From: Anaeramoeba flamelloides
Taxonomy: Eukaryota; Metamonada; Anaeramoebidae
Reading direction: 5' to 3'
DNA length: 64,000 nt
Assembly (NCBI GenBank): GCA_027625915.1
Contig: JANTQA010000033.1
Location: forward strand, 186,001-250,000
Shown here: piece after piece, positions 47,101 through 58,049 of the stretch
Position numbering within the stretch: the stretch's first letter is position 1
How the letters are laid out: each line of letters opens with the position of its first letter
The notes under the pieces: generated by a model
What the model saw: the letters and a program-made list of their open reading frames with translations, nothing else
What the model was told of the DNA's origin: nothing
Databases searched by the model: none
Translations under genes and position numbers: made by a program

Positions 47101-48460
47101 TATTCAAATCTGAGACTAAAAAATTTTCAAACATTTATTTGAATTTATCAGTAGACAACCAATTTCTATGTAATATATTATTTCGTGGTAGGGTTGGGAT
47201 GAATGTATTGTTTGTCGAGAGAATGTAACAATTCAACCTAACCCAATTGTCAAAATTCATAGACAAAACGATCATTGAGTTTTAAAGTTGTTTATTGAGA
47301 ATGTTAAAAATGAGTATGTTATTAAGTCTCTAGTCATTTACTGTGGATTCCCTCCATACCCAAAGCAGCGACTTGAAACTAAAAAGGGCATTGTGAAATT
47401 GTCGTTCTTTTGATTGACAAAATTCAAATAACAAAAAAAAAAAAGAGATAAGATCTCTCATTGGGAAAAAATTCAATCAAAAAAATTTTAAAAGTTCCCA
47501 TAAAATTCAAAAAAAATTCAAAAAACAAAAAAAAATTTAGAGGATCTAATTGTCAAAAAAATTGATTAATAAAAAAAAGTTTAAAAGAGTACTCATCAAT
47601 AATCTGAATGATAAATATTCAAAAAAAAAATTTACAAGGATTCTCTATTACAAAAATTCAATTAAAAAAAAAAACAAAAAGTATTCTCAATTTCCAAAAA
47701 ATTCAAATTTAAAAAAAAAAAATTAATTACTTTTTTTGAAATTTCCAAAAGTGTTAAATTTCTTTAATTCAAAACAAATTGTTTTCTAAAAGTATACAAT
47801 CAATTGAATCCAATTTAATATAATCTGTGGTTATTTTGTAACCCTCTATATTTGACAAAGTAAAGATGTTGTATCATTCTTGAGATTAAAATAACTCAAC
47901 TGAGAAATGCAGAAAAATGAAAAAACATCTTCGAAATCTCAAAAAGAGCCAAAGCGCGACACTTCAAGATCAACACAGTTGTTTTCAAAATTATATATTC
48001 TAAACAATTCAAATTGAAAATTGAGTGTAACTCTTTGGTGCTTATTTCAAAAAATATTGTCTTTTTTTAGTGTTGATTTTTGGAGATCGATCACACTTCA
48101 CAGGTTGTTGGTTAGTTTTTGATTATTATTAGGCCCTCTTAAAAATTACATTATTTTTTATCAGAAAATTTCAGAAAATTATTTTTAATCGTAACACTCA
48201 GCCCTTCAGGTCAAAAAATCCTGATTCTTTTTCATTTTCATTTCCACGTTTTGTAATAAGGGTTTTTAGAGTACAAATATTTCAAAATTTCAATATTTTG
48301 TTCATTTTTCATTTTAAAAAATACACACTCTATGATTTTTTGATCCAAATTGGAGAATATTTTAAAGATCCTATGTTTACATTTTAAATGAGATTTGAGT
48401 AAATTGTCTTGAGACTATTTGGTGAATTACAAATGCTGTGCTTTACAAAAAAAAATAAAT
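44150..48460. repeat. Large dispersed repeat, copy 2 (contiguous)
   Basis: 44150-46136 matches 13000-15172, and 46134-48460 matches 18692-20470. The junction is continuous here ('cccccttaataaaaaactgactaa'). Relative to copy 1 it carries a family L MITE (46929-47151) and about 0.9 kb of extra sequence (about 47305-48205), and lacks element E. A 70-bp palindrome lies at 44300-44371 and an (AT)n run near 44738. No coding sequence or terminal inverted repeats were found, so its class is unknown. Confidence 0.78.
46929..47151. mobile_element. MITE family L, copy 2 (223 bp, TA flanks)
   Basis: Ends CTGATAAATTC/GAATTTATCAG, with TA at 46927-46928 and 47152-47153. In the paralogous repeat at about 19460-19480 the flanking sequences ('ttttataat' and 'accaatttc') are joined without it, an empty site. 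Confidence 0.85.
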
Positions 48461-48499
48461 ACAGGACTTTAACTCAGAAAAAAAAAAAAATATAAATAA

Positions 48500-49706
48500 T
48501 TTGAGGCAAGAAAGATTACGACAACTGACCCAAAATTGTATCTTTCCTTACCAATACGTGAACCAACTTTTTTAATTGATCGACAACTTTTCATTGTAAT
48601 CTTGATCTTTGGGATCTTGAAGGTGATTTTGTTCAAGTTTCAAATTTTGTTTCTTTGGTGATGCGTCATGCAAAAATTGTTGTTCTTATATTTTTTTGGA
48701 CCATTTTGAAGCTGTAATAATCTCTATAGACACGATATTATTTGAAACATCAAAAGCAGACCCAAAGTGCGGGGAAAAAAGAATTGTAAGTAAAATATTA
48801 AAAAATGAATAATTTGGGTATAATTTGGGTTTTTGAATTTTGTTAATTTTTCGTTTTTATTCACTTATTATGAAAGTTCAATTAATTTTCAGAAGCAACA
48901 CCTTTTAACAAAAAATTTTCTTTGACTGAATATCTGTTTTGTTTTCTTTTCTTTTTTCTTCAGATCTAATTTGAAACAAAATTTTTAATTTTCTTGGTGT
49001 TGGTTTTGAATTTTGATTTATTTTTGAAGAACGCTGAGTGTGAATATTTGAAGGTACGTTCGAGAATTTTACTTATTCAAGAGGTTGGGAAAATATTTTG
49101 GCCAATATTTGGAAGGTCACCCAGGATCGATAAACAATTTTTTTCGTAGAAAACTCTTTTATATGACTCTTTTTTTGTGAATCATTTTGTAAACCCTTTT
49201 GGATTTAGAAAGGACAAGTGAGTGCTGTACAGAAAATATTTTAAGACTTTAGAATAATTTTTTGATCTAAAAGTACCATTCTCATATTCTTTTTGTTTTT
49301 TATTTTTTTTTTCTTCTTCTTCATTTTTACTGAAAAAACAAATTGACTGGCATTTAATTCAAACCAATTCAAGTAATTTAAGCCCATTCAAAATTCTGAA
49401 ATGTATTAAAACTAAAAAAAATGATTTGTTTGGATAAAAATAAAATTCTTTGAAATTATTTCTTTTGATTGTCACTAAATTTTATTTTTTTTTTTTTTAA
49501 AATTGAATCCTTTATAACAGACCCAAATGGTTTTGTAATTTTTCGAGGAAAAATATTTTGAATAGATTTCAATTGAATGAGAATTAATTGGTGAAAATCT
49601 CCTCCCACATATACCTTGAAATTTGTAGTGTCAATACTTTTAAAACAAATCATTTTTTGATTTTTATTATTTTCACCAACAATTTTTTTTAATGAGTTCT
49701 CAGCCT
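48500..49706 (-). pseudogene. Broken coding-like region, product unknown
   Basis: Three stretches of the minus strand have coding-like composition. One is 49706-49456 (contains FKVYVGGDFHQLILIQ and FPRKITKPFGSVIKDSIL). Another is about 49315-49080 (KEYENGTFRSKNYSKVL, LSILGDLPNIG). The third is about 48790-48540 (FGSAFDVSNNIVSIEII, LQDPKDQDYNEKLS). The first is preceded by an excellent splice acceptor (long T-rich tract then CAACAG at 49707-49712). The second also follows a TTTTTTCAG. Frames are interrupted, so this looks like a decayed or unresolved multi-exon gene. I do not recognise a family. It is almost head-to-head with the CH-MOB gene, and its first stretch overlaps that gene's first 15 bp. 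Confidence 0.3.
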
Positions 49707-49944
49707 GTTGAAAAACAAAAACAAACAAAAACAAGAAAAATTAAAAAAAAGCCCGTTTCACAAACGAAAGAACTTGAAAACAAATCGAATGAAATAGGCA
49801 CTAAAAAAAAAGAAAACATTTCACAAAATAAAAAGACTAAAAAAACGATGAACAAGCCCCTTCGCACAAAGAGAGAAAAACAAAAATTCGAAACCAATAA
49901 AAAAGCTTCAATCAAAAAACCAAAAAGATTAAAGAAAAACCCAA

Positions 49945-49986
<42 letters not shown>

Positions 49987-52841
49987 AGAGTCTGTCTGAT
50001 CAAAACGAAACTAAAACCAATAAGATTCGCAGACCATCACCAAAAAGAAAACAAATAATTAAAAAAAAAACTACCTTGCCTTTAAATATCGAAAAAAAAA
50101 CTAGGAAAAAGCCACCAGTCACTGTTGGTAACAAAAATAAATCCCCTATAGAAACGAAAAGGAGAACAAAGGGCACCCAACCAACAAATATACCGAGAGT
50201 TGGAATCAGAAAAAAAAATATTATTAGCCCAATAAAGAATACGAGGGTAAGTCCCGGCACCAAAAATGTCAGGAAAAAGCCATTGACCAAAAGAACAAAT
50301 CTAAACACGAAAGATCAAGAAGTTAGAAAAAGAACTACAACAAAAAAAAAGTTTATTTCTCCTTTAAAAAGAAAAGAAGGAGAAAAAGGAAAAGGAAGGG
50401 GTAAAAAAAGGGTAACAGGAATAGTAACAGCAACGAGAACAGGAAAAGGAACAGGAACAGGAAAGCGAATAAGTGGTGTTAAAGGAACAGCAAAGATCAA
50501 ATTACGAACAAAAGGAAAATCAACAGAAAAAGGAAAGCCAGTAGAAAAAGGAAGAGGAAGAGGAAGAGGAAGAGGAAGAGGAAGAGGAAGAGCAAAGGAA
50601 AGAGAAAGAGAAAAAGGAAAGCCAGCAGAAAAAGGAAGAGGAAGAGCGCGAGGAAGAGTAAAAGCAAGAGGAAGAGCACGAGGAAGAGCACGAGGAAAAG
50701 CAAGAGGAAGAAGAGGAAGAGGAACAAAAACAAGAACAAGGACCCCAATAAGAACAGGGGCAGGCCTAGCAACGGGGAAAAGGTTTTCACGGGAGTATTC
50801 AAAAATAAAGATCACACAAGAAAGGAAAACAAAAAAGCAGGTTGCAGAAATGAAATTAGAAGAAAAATTGGCTGAATGGATTTCACAAGTTCTAAATCGT
50901 GATTTTAAATCTCTTTCACCAAAAGAAATAATCAAAGACATTGTAATTCTTTGTGAAGGTGTATGCATTTTAAACAATGAAGAGATGCCCATTGCATTAG
51001 TGAAAAAGCAAAAAACGATCAGCAGGAATAAATTTCTCAAAATTGAATTTATCGAATTTTTCCTCAGCAAATGTAATCAATTAGGAATGAAAAAACAAGA
51101 TCTCTTTTTACCTCTTGACTATTTAAATGCTGAAAAATATTCAAGCATTTTACACACACTGGATACACTGCATAAATTATCGGTAATTATAGATCAAGAT
51201 GTTATGCCCAAAAACATGCTAAAAAAAAAGCCTCAGGAGACAAGAGATCTGAACAATAATGAGGAGGATGATGATTTTTTAGATTTCCCACAAGAAACCA
51301 GTATTGATTTTGATATCTTAAATATCCCCTCAATACCGATCGCCAGCAATGAAAAAGTAAAATCAACAAACAAAAATAAAAGAAATAAATTTAAAAATAA
51401 TCACCAAATCAAAACCACAAAAGGCGTGGGGTTAGTTTCACCGAAAAAGAAAAACATTCAAGTAACGTTGGCAGGCAGAAGTAAATCGGAACCCAAATAT
51501 CCAAATTCTTTTATTGGGAATAATATTAAAAGAACTTTATCAGGACAGCCACAAAACCCAACCTTTCAAAAGATACAAAATACAAAAAGAAATTTATCAA
51601 GTATAATAACATTAATCAAAAACATTGACGATACATTATCGCTGGTCACATTTACTGAAGATCCAAATTTCAAATCAAAATCGCAAAGAACGGCTCATAA
51701 CGAAAAGAATATTAATAATAATCAATTGCCATTAAACGATTATGGGAAAGAAGACGGAGAACACCAACAAGAAGAAGAAGAAGAAGAAGAAGAAGAAGAA
51801 GGATTTGAAAATAAGAATCTTCAAAATGTTAAAACAAATGAAAATACAATTACAAAAATCGATAAAAATCAAAATCTTGATCCCAATAATGAAAAACTAA
51901 AAATAAAAAATGATATTGAATCAAAAACCGAATATGAAAATGAAAGAATAAAATTATTAAAATCTTTGGGGATGAAAAAAAAAAAGAGAATTCTTAAAGG
52001 TTATAAAAGAAAAAAAATTGAAAAAATTAAGAATTCGAAACAAATTGAGAATATAAATAGAAACGATAATCATCATAATCATCATCAAAAAAGTAAATTA
52101 CATAAAAATAGAACTAGAATTAGAGAATTGTTGAAACAGTACACAAAATCCGACATTAATAAAAAATCCTTTCCGGGTTGCCCGAATGAAATTGATCTTG
52201 GACTTTGGAAATATGAAAGTTTAAGATTTTTTACAATTAATTTGGGAAATGTATTGAATGTTTTTAGCAATACATTCGAAGAATTTCATTTACAACCTGA
52301 ATCGATAGGCATTGATGATCCAAATAATGATCAAGATGAAAATATGGAAAATAAACAATCATCATTAAAAGAAAATCAAAATTTAACAAATAATGAGCTT
52401 GATAATAATGATGAGAATGAGAATCAGAATGTGAATCAGAATGTGAATGTGAATGTGAAGAAAAATAGCAACAATGATCACAAAAAGAATAGTGATAATA
52501 AAAAAGAATATATTTATTTGTTAAACTTCCAACAATATTTAATTTCAAAAAATGATCAGAATACTAATTTAATTGATGAATGTTATTCTTTAATCGAACG
52601 ATCAATGTTCATGTTAAATGATAATAAAAAATTCCCCAAAAATGAAAAAATTCCAATTTATTCTTATAAATATTTTAAAACTATCACTAGATTATTAAAT
52701 AGAATTTTTACTTTAATTTACTTTAATCAAAAGCGTTTCTTTTTTTATCTCGAAAAGCAATATCTTCTTTATTCACATTTCCATATTTTTTTTGATACTT
52801 TCCAATTATTGCCAAATTATTTACAAAAAATTGATTTTTAA
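49692..52841 (+). CDS. Calponin-homology plus MOB domain protein, 1049 aa, zinc site lost
   Basis: A single exon ending in TAA. Residues 1-375 are very basic low complexity: Lys/Thr-rich, a 13-Thr run near 85-98, and Arg-Gly/Arg-Ala tracts (GRGRGRGRGR near 286-300) that resemble AT-hook or RNA-binding tails. Residues about 388-500 fit a calponin-homology domain (LAEWISQVLNRDF, FLKIEFIEFFLSKCNQLG, LFLPLDYLNAEKYSSILHTL). Then comes a Ser/Asn linker with a Glu run (about 693-705). Residues about 832-1049 match MOB/phocein (EIDLGLWKYESLRFFTINLG, KYFKTITRLLNRIFTLIYF, HFHIFFDTFQLL), with an Asn/Asp insert at about 873-940. The four MOB zinc ligands (two Cys, two His) are not conserved. CH domains bind actin or microtubules; MOBs bind NDR/LATS or MST-type kinases. 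A cytoskeletal kinase scaffold is inferred. The exact Met is uncertain. Confidence 0.85.
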
Positions 52842-53869
52842 ATGTTTTTTTTATTTAATTCATTTTGAATATGTTTTCTCTATTCTGTTCTTTTATTGGT
52901 TTGCTTAATTTTTTATTTATTTTTATTTTTATTTTAGTCTCTAATTATTTAATTTTATTGTTTTATTTTGTTGTAAAAACATTTAAAAAAATTGTTTTTA
53001 TATTTCAAAATAAATTATTAAATAAAAAATAAAATTAGAATTTTTTTTTGTTTTTTTTTTTTGTTTTTTTTTTTTGAAGGGATTAAAATTAATTTCCTCT
53101 TGCAGCCGTTAGATTTTATTGGGTTTTCTGTTTTATTCAGAAAATCAATAGATTTTCGTTAGGTTTTCTTGAATTTTCTATTTATTTGGAAAATTTCAAA
53201 ACCTAGGCACTCTACGACACACTGACAACTTTGTTGTTTTTTTTTCATTTTTAGAAAAAAACCCTCTTTATATTTTCTTGACTTTTCTATTTATTTGAAT
53301 AATCAATGTATTTTCATTAGTTTTTTTTGAGTTTTCTGTTTATTTGTGAAGTATTCTGGTTTTGCGTAAGGTTTTTTCTCATAATTAAAAAAAAAAATAT
53401 TCCTTTTGGTTTTCATGAGTTTTCTGGTTATTCTGAAAATCAATAGATTTTCGTTAGGTTTTTTTGACTATTTAAAATAAACAGAAAATTTTAATAAATT
53501 TTCGGTTTATCTCAAAAAGTAAAAAAAACCTCAAAAAAATTTACAAATAAAATAGAAAACCGCACAAAAAACCTTTAACCACTTAACAAATAAAATAGAA
53601 AACCTCAAAAAAAAAAATAACCACTTAACAAACAAAAAATAAAACATCAAAAAAACCTAGAACACTTTACAAATAAAATAAAAAACCTAAAGAAAAAATA
53701 ACCACTTTAAGACACTCAACGAAACTTGGAGAACTTACCTGTTTATTGTAATTGTTGTTATACATAATAATTTTTAAATATTCTTTACTTTTCCATCCAG
53801 AACTATTGATTGTTAGATTTACTATTAATTGGTTATAGATCCATATCTTGTAATTTTAAGTTTTTCTAC
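52842..53869. repeat. 3' flank of CH-MOB gene and hairpin-repeat cluster
   Basis: T-rich sequence to 53085, then about 53100-53730 of the CCTAACG/CCTAGG repeat family. Alternating units read 'gttaggttttcttgagttttc' on one strand and 'gaaaacctcaaaaaaacc' on the other, so the cluster folds back on itself. No coding sequence. Confidence 0.6.
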
Positions 53870-55090
53870 TTTTCAATTAATATTTTGATTATCTTTTTTG
53901 AAAATTCTTAATTTTTTTTAATATGTGTTCGAAACCAATAATTTCTAATTTCTTGTTGAGTTAATATATTTTTTATATACTGAAATTCTTACTAGTTCAA
54001 TTTTTGCTTCAGTTTTATAGATTAGTCTGAGGGAATGTGAATTAATTTTTAAAAATTTTGTTACTTATTTTTTTATACAAACATCAATTGTCTTGAAATC
54101 TTATTGATCAAGTTAAATACCACTAGAATATAAAATAATGGGTTAATGTCTATCGATTTAAACATTTTTAATTCTAATCCATTGACGAGTTTTTGTTGGC
54201 TAAAAATTTTTTAATTTTTTTAAAACTATCTTTTACTTTTTCAAAATCTTTTTGAAAATGTTTTCCTTTCTAGCCAAATTCCTAAATATTTTAATTTTGG
54301 TTAATTGATTTGATTTTTTTGTTTTATCAATATTTGAGTTTATTCCAAATTCTTGAATAATTTGATAAATTAATATTAATTTTTTGCCAATTGCTGTAAA
54401 GTTTTCCTCTATTATTAAAATTAATTCATCTGTAAACATTTGAAAATGTTTACCTGAATCTTTTATTTTTTTTTTTAATAGAGGAAAATTGGCTAATAAA
54501 TCAAAGTATCAAAGAGAAAATTGGATCTCGTTGGTAAATTCCGGTTTTTTCACCTTTATTTTTATAATATTTCCGTAGCCAAACTTTCATTTTTTCCATT
54601 TTAATATATCTATCAAGAGTATAGTGTACAAATATATGATTAATTGTATCAAAGTATCCATTCATATTGATTTGGACCATGAAAAATTTCATTATTTTTC
54701 TATAATTTTTTAATTTTTTTTGTTTTAAATAATAATTTTTGAACAGCTATTCTTGTATCTATTTTTTTAAAAAAAAAACAAATTGAGGATCTGAAACGAG
54801 ATTCCTAGAGTCTTCTATCACTTTATAAATAAGTTTTAGTAAAAATCTTGTTAAAGTATTATTAATTGGGATTGGTCTATAATGTTAATGAATTCTTTCA
54901 TCTCCAGATTATATGGATAAATAAATTATTTCTTTCTTTAATAAATTTAATTATTTTTAAAATCTACTCTTTTTTATGTCTAGAAACATATTTATAGATT
55001 TAAAAGAATATCAAGACAATAGATCTTGTTCAAATTTTGGGTTATTTTTCCAAAAAGTTTTTAGCATAGAAAAAATATTTTTTTCCTACA
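53870..55090 (-). mobile_element. Decayed LINE fragment (reverse transcriptase region)
   Basis: The minus strand retains RT-like motif A (VQINMNGYFDTINH), motif B region (TGIYQRDPIFSLIL) and motif C (MFTDELILIIE). A segment near 54000-54060 is similar to the LINE copy at 7200-7270. The frame is broken many times and the limits are approximate. No flanking duplication was found. It belongs to the same broad clade as 6541-7685. Confidence 0.8.
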
Positions 55091-55725
55091 TCAATATTTG
55101 TTATTTACATTGAAAAGTGATGAAAATCAAAATTTCCCTGTGACTGGGGTTAATCCAAATTATTTCAAATCGTAATGTAGTTAACTTCAAGTGTACCAAT
55201 AAACCAAAATATAATTTCGAAAGACTCACAGTTATAATATCAAAAAAATCAATTTTCTAAATATTTCAACTTATTTTGTTCGAAAATCCATTCTATTTGT
55301 CAATCAACAAATTATTTTTTAATACGAAGAATCCTCTAAAATCCTAAAAATTGGTATATTTTGACTTTACTTAAATAGAAACTATTTTAGAACCTTTTAT
55401 GGCCTGATAATACATTCCAATCCCCACAGAGCATCAAATATGAATAGTCCTTAAAATAAAAAATCCAACAGCAAATAAGGGGAACTAAAAATCCTTTCCT
55501 TACAAAATAATCTAAAAAAAAAATAACCAAAAAAAAGTTTTTGTTGGGTTGACAATTTATTAAAAGCCAAGAATAATCTTTTGATTAAAAAAATTAATAA
55601 TTAGCATTTGATGACAAAGGAATAAATTATTCAAAAACATCACTAAAAAAAAAAAAAAGAATTAATCCCTTATTTTCAAAATATTAACTGATAAAATTCC
55701 TTTGAAAGAGTAAAAACTTGAATTG
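55091..55725. other. AT-rich 3' flank of the coiled-coil gene
   Basis: No gene or paired repeat was recognised. It presumably contains the 3' UTR of the minus-strand gene ending at 55726. Confidence 0.4.
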
Positions 55726-56475
55726 TTAATCATTAAAATCTGTATTTTCATTACTAAATTCTTGGTGTAAGATTTGGATTTGTTTTTCTGTTTTTAGCAA
55801 ATATTGGAAATTCTCTTCAATTTTTTCGACTGTTGAGCTCCACCAAGACTGATCTCCCTTTTTCACCACAGACTGCGACGACGACTGAATGATTTCAGTT
55901 AATTTTGTTAAAAGGAGATCGAAGTCTTGGTTGAGTTGCTTGAATTGTTGTTGGTTTTGTTGGATTTTTCTTAAAATATTTTGTCGATTATTATTTTGGT
56001 TGTTTATTTTCTGTTGTTTGTGTTCTTGTACTTGTCCAAATTCCTCTTTACTGGTTTTGTTTATTTGATAAGAATTCTTTATAGAACTTGAAGATCGTAG
56101 CTTTGTTTTCATTTCGAAATTATCAAAAGAGCTTTTTAACATTTGGTACGATTGCTGTAATTTTTCAAATTCCTCGAGCTCGTTAGTATAATGCTCGTCA
56201 AGGTTGTCTAATTCTTTTTCCAGATAACTCATTTGATGGTTTGAATTCTTGAGGCTTTGGGCTAATTTGTCAATTGTGTGCTCTTTCATCAGTAATTCTT
56301 CCACCCACCCCGTTAAAAGGTTGTCAAAGTTTTGTTGGAGCTGACTTGTATCTTTTAAATTGGTAATTGACTTTTGTTTTTTTTGTTCAAGTGTTTCGAG
56401 TTTTTCTGAATGGATCTGTAATGTTTTTTCAAAGTCATTTAATTTGTTTTTAACAAGAAGAAATAAATCAACCAT
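55726..56475 (-). CDS. Coiled-coil protein, 249 aa (possible Nup62-type C-terminal region)
   Basis: A single open frame from ATG at 56475 to TAA, with codon use richer in C and G than its surroundings. Two heptad-rich stretches (about residues 10-120 and 150-245) are split by a Ser/Lys linker (LRSSSSIKNSYQINKTSKEE) and a Gln/Asn-rich segment. The pattern LEKELDNLDEHYTNELEEF, then LNQDFDLLLTKLTEIIQ, then a final helix with WW, recalls the coiled-coil half of Nup62-family nucleoporins, but no FG repeats precede it and the likeness is weak. It could be any coiled-coil structural or tethering protein. It may lack upstream exons, although the start context is plausible. Confidence 0.6.
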   Translation of the reverse strand: MVDLFLLVKNKLNDFEKTLQIHSEKLETLEQKKQKSITNLKDTSQLQQNFDNLLTGWVEELLMKEHTIDKLAQSLKNSNHQMSYLEKELDNLDEHYTNELEEFEKLQQSYQMLKSSFDNFEMKTKLRSSSSIKNSYQINKTSKEEFGQVQEHKQQKINNQNNNRQNILRKIQQNQQQFKQLNQDFDLLLTKLTEIIQSSSQSVVKKGDQSWWSSTVEKIEENFQYLLKTEKQIQILHQEFSNENTDFND

Positions 56476-57581
56476 GAAAAGACAATTTTTTTAAAAGAAA
56501 TTAATTAGATGTAATTTTAAAAAATCAAGGTGAAAAAAATGAAAAGCTTGAAGATAATCTCGTATCATATTTTGTTTGTAAATTCAAATTAGTTAAATCG
56601 TGTGGTGCGTTCAATAAAATATTGATTAGTGTCTTGAATAATTGTTTTATCCAAGTATGAGAGTAGAGAGATAAATACCCTTTCTACATCGTGTAATTAA
56701 TAAACATAATAAATTATTCTTTCAAATAATGATTAAAGTTATTATTTAGATACTTTTAACAACAGCTCTTATGAAAAGATTCTTCAAATTAGAGACCAAA
56801 GTACAACGAGAGAATTATTCTAAGTTTAAAGTTATTTCAATAGATGGAAAAGAAGAACTTGGATTAATTTTAAGAGTACTCATTCGAAAAAGCCAAATAA
56901 ACAAATAAGTCATACAAAGACAATCTGATTTAAAAAGCAGTTTTGAAGAAAAGCAAGACTACATTAACTTTCTCTTTTTGGTTTGGTTTTCCCAAAACCT
57001 TATTTCTCAAAAACTAGTTACTTAGGCTTGACAATTAAATTACGTAATAAAATAATATTTGAGTTTCATTTTTTTTTCAATTCCAGTTTTTGAAAAACTT
57101 TTTTCTATTTTAATTATTTTTATTTTGTTTTACTTAATTTCTTTGTGAATAAATTGGTGACAAGATCAAAAAAAATACCACTTTTCTAATTACTAGGATC
57201 AACTTGTTGCTGATCACAAACACCAATAATCACTTTTAATCCCAATCTAATATCACTTGCTTTTTTTTTCTTTTTTCTTTTTTCTTTTTTCTTTTCTTTT
57301 CTTTCCTTTTCTTTCCTTTCATATTTGTGAGATGATTTAACTTATACCGCTTCGAGCGTAACGTCTAAACCCTTAGACTTGCCGAGTATACGTCAGTATG
57401 ATCACAAAAAAATCTTTTTTTACTTTTAATGTTTTTGTTCTCTGAACAATTCCTTTGATTGACTTTTTTTTTTTTTTCTATAAATTTGTAAAAGTATGTT
57501 GTTTAATCAAATACAATAACTCCTCACAAGGCTTTCAAAGGGTTAAATAAGGTCTTTGATTTGAAAAACGATAAAAGAATA
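56476..57581. other. AT-rich intergenic region with a (TTTTC)n tract
   Basis: It contains the likely promoter of the coiled-coil gene on its left side. A TTTTTC/TTTTC/CTTTCC tract runs through about 57260-57330, and an isolated GC-richer hairpin island follows at 57341-57410. No protein-coding sequence was seen. Confidence 0.45.
57341..57410. other. GC-richer double-hairpin island (candidate structured RNA)
   Basis: In AT-rich surroundings this segment contains CGCTTCGAGCG (4-bp stem, TCG loop) and GTCTAAACCCTTAGAC (6-bp stem, 4-nt loop) in tandem, followed by 'gccgagtatacgtcagtatg'. A T-rich run that could serve as a Pol III terminator on the plus strand lies about 10-20 bp beyond (about 57412-57421). 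It does not fit a tRNA cloverleaf, 5S, U1, U2, U4, U5 or U6 as I know them. Function unknown. Confidence 0.35.
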
Positions 57582-57763
57582 CTACTGGTATTTGAATTCT
57601 AAATGGGAAAGAATTTTCACTTCCTTTTCCATATTTTTTTTTTATAAATATAGTTCTTAAAGAAAGAGGTTCTAATTTAAGGTTCTCGATCTATGTTCTC
57701 TTAAAAAAGAGAAATTAAAAATGAAGTGAAAAAAAATCCCATTTATTATTCAAATACCAGTAG
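57582..57763. mobile_element. MITE family F, copy 4 (best ends, 182 bp)
   Basis: Perfect 16-bp terminal inverted repeat: CTACTGGTATTTGAAT at the left, ATTCAAATACCAGTAG at the right. Imperfect inverted similarity extends inward for about 50 bp. No clear target duplication is seen. It defines the ends of the family seen at 112, 21223 and 42289. Confidence 0.82.
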
Positions 57764-58049
57764 AAACTGAAATCTTGCAAACTGCCAGTCTGAAAGTTCC
57801 GTAAATGTCTTGAAAGTAATTTTATAGATTGCTCTATTCTTATCGTGATTTCTTAGTTTTTATTAAATCTAAAATATTCTAGAGTCATGACTTAGAATTA
57901 TATTTTGATATTTATTTTATCTTTCAAATTTCCTGAAAAAAAAAAGCGATTTCTAATTTAAAACTCAGATTAACTTTTAGTCAATTTTAATATATTAAAA
58001 ATATAAATTATAAATTCTGATTTTTTTGTTTTTTTCTTTGGGGATTTAA
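57764..58049. other. AT-rich spacer before TTAA element copy B
   Basis: No features were seen other than the TTAA target duplication at 58046-58049. Confidence 0.4.

Noticed and set aside
50315-51070. A 251-aa minus-strand frame rich in Pro/Leu/Phe repeats
   Set aside because: Antisense shadow of the Arg/Gly/Lys repeats of the CH-MOB protein; no domain.
57361-57380. CTAAACCCT inside the GC-richer island as a telomerase RNA template
   Set aside because: Only a single unit, and it is locked in a perfect 6-bp hairpin; the telomere repeat of this organism is unknown.
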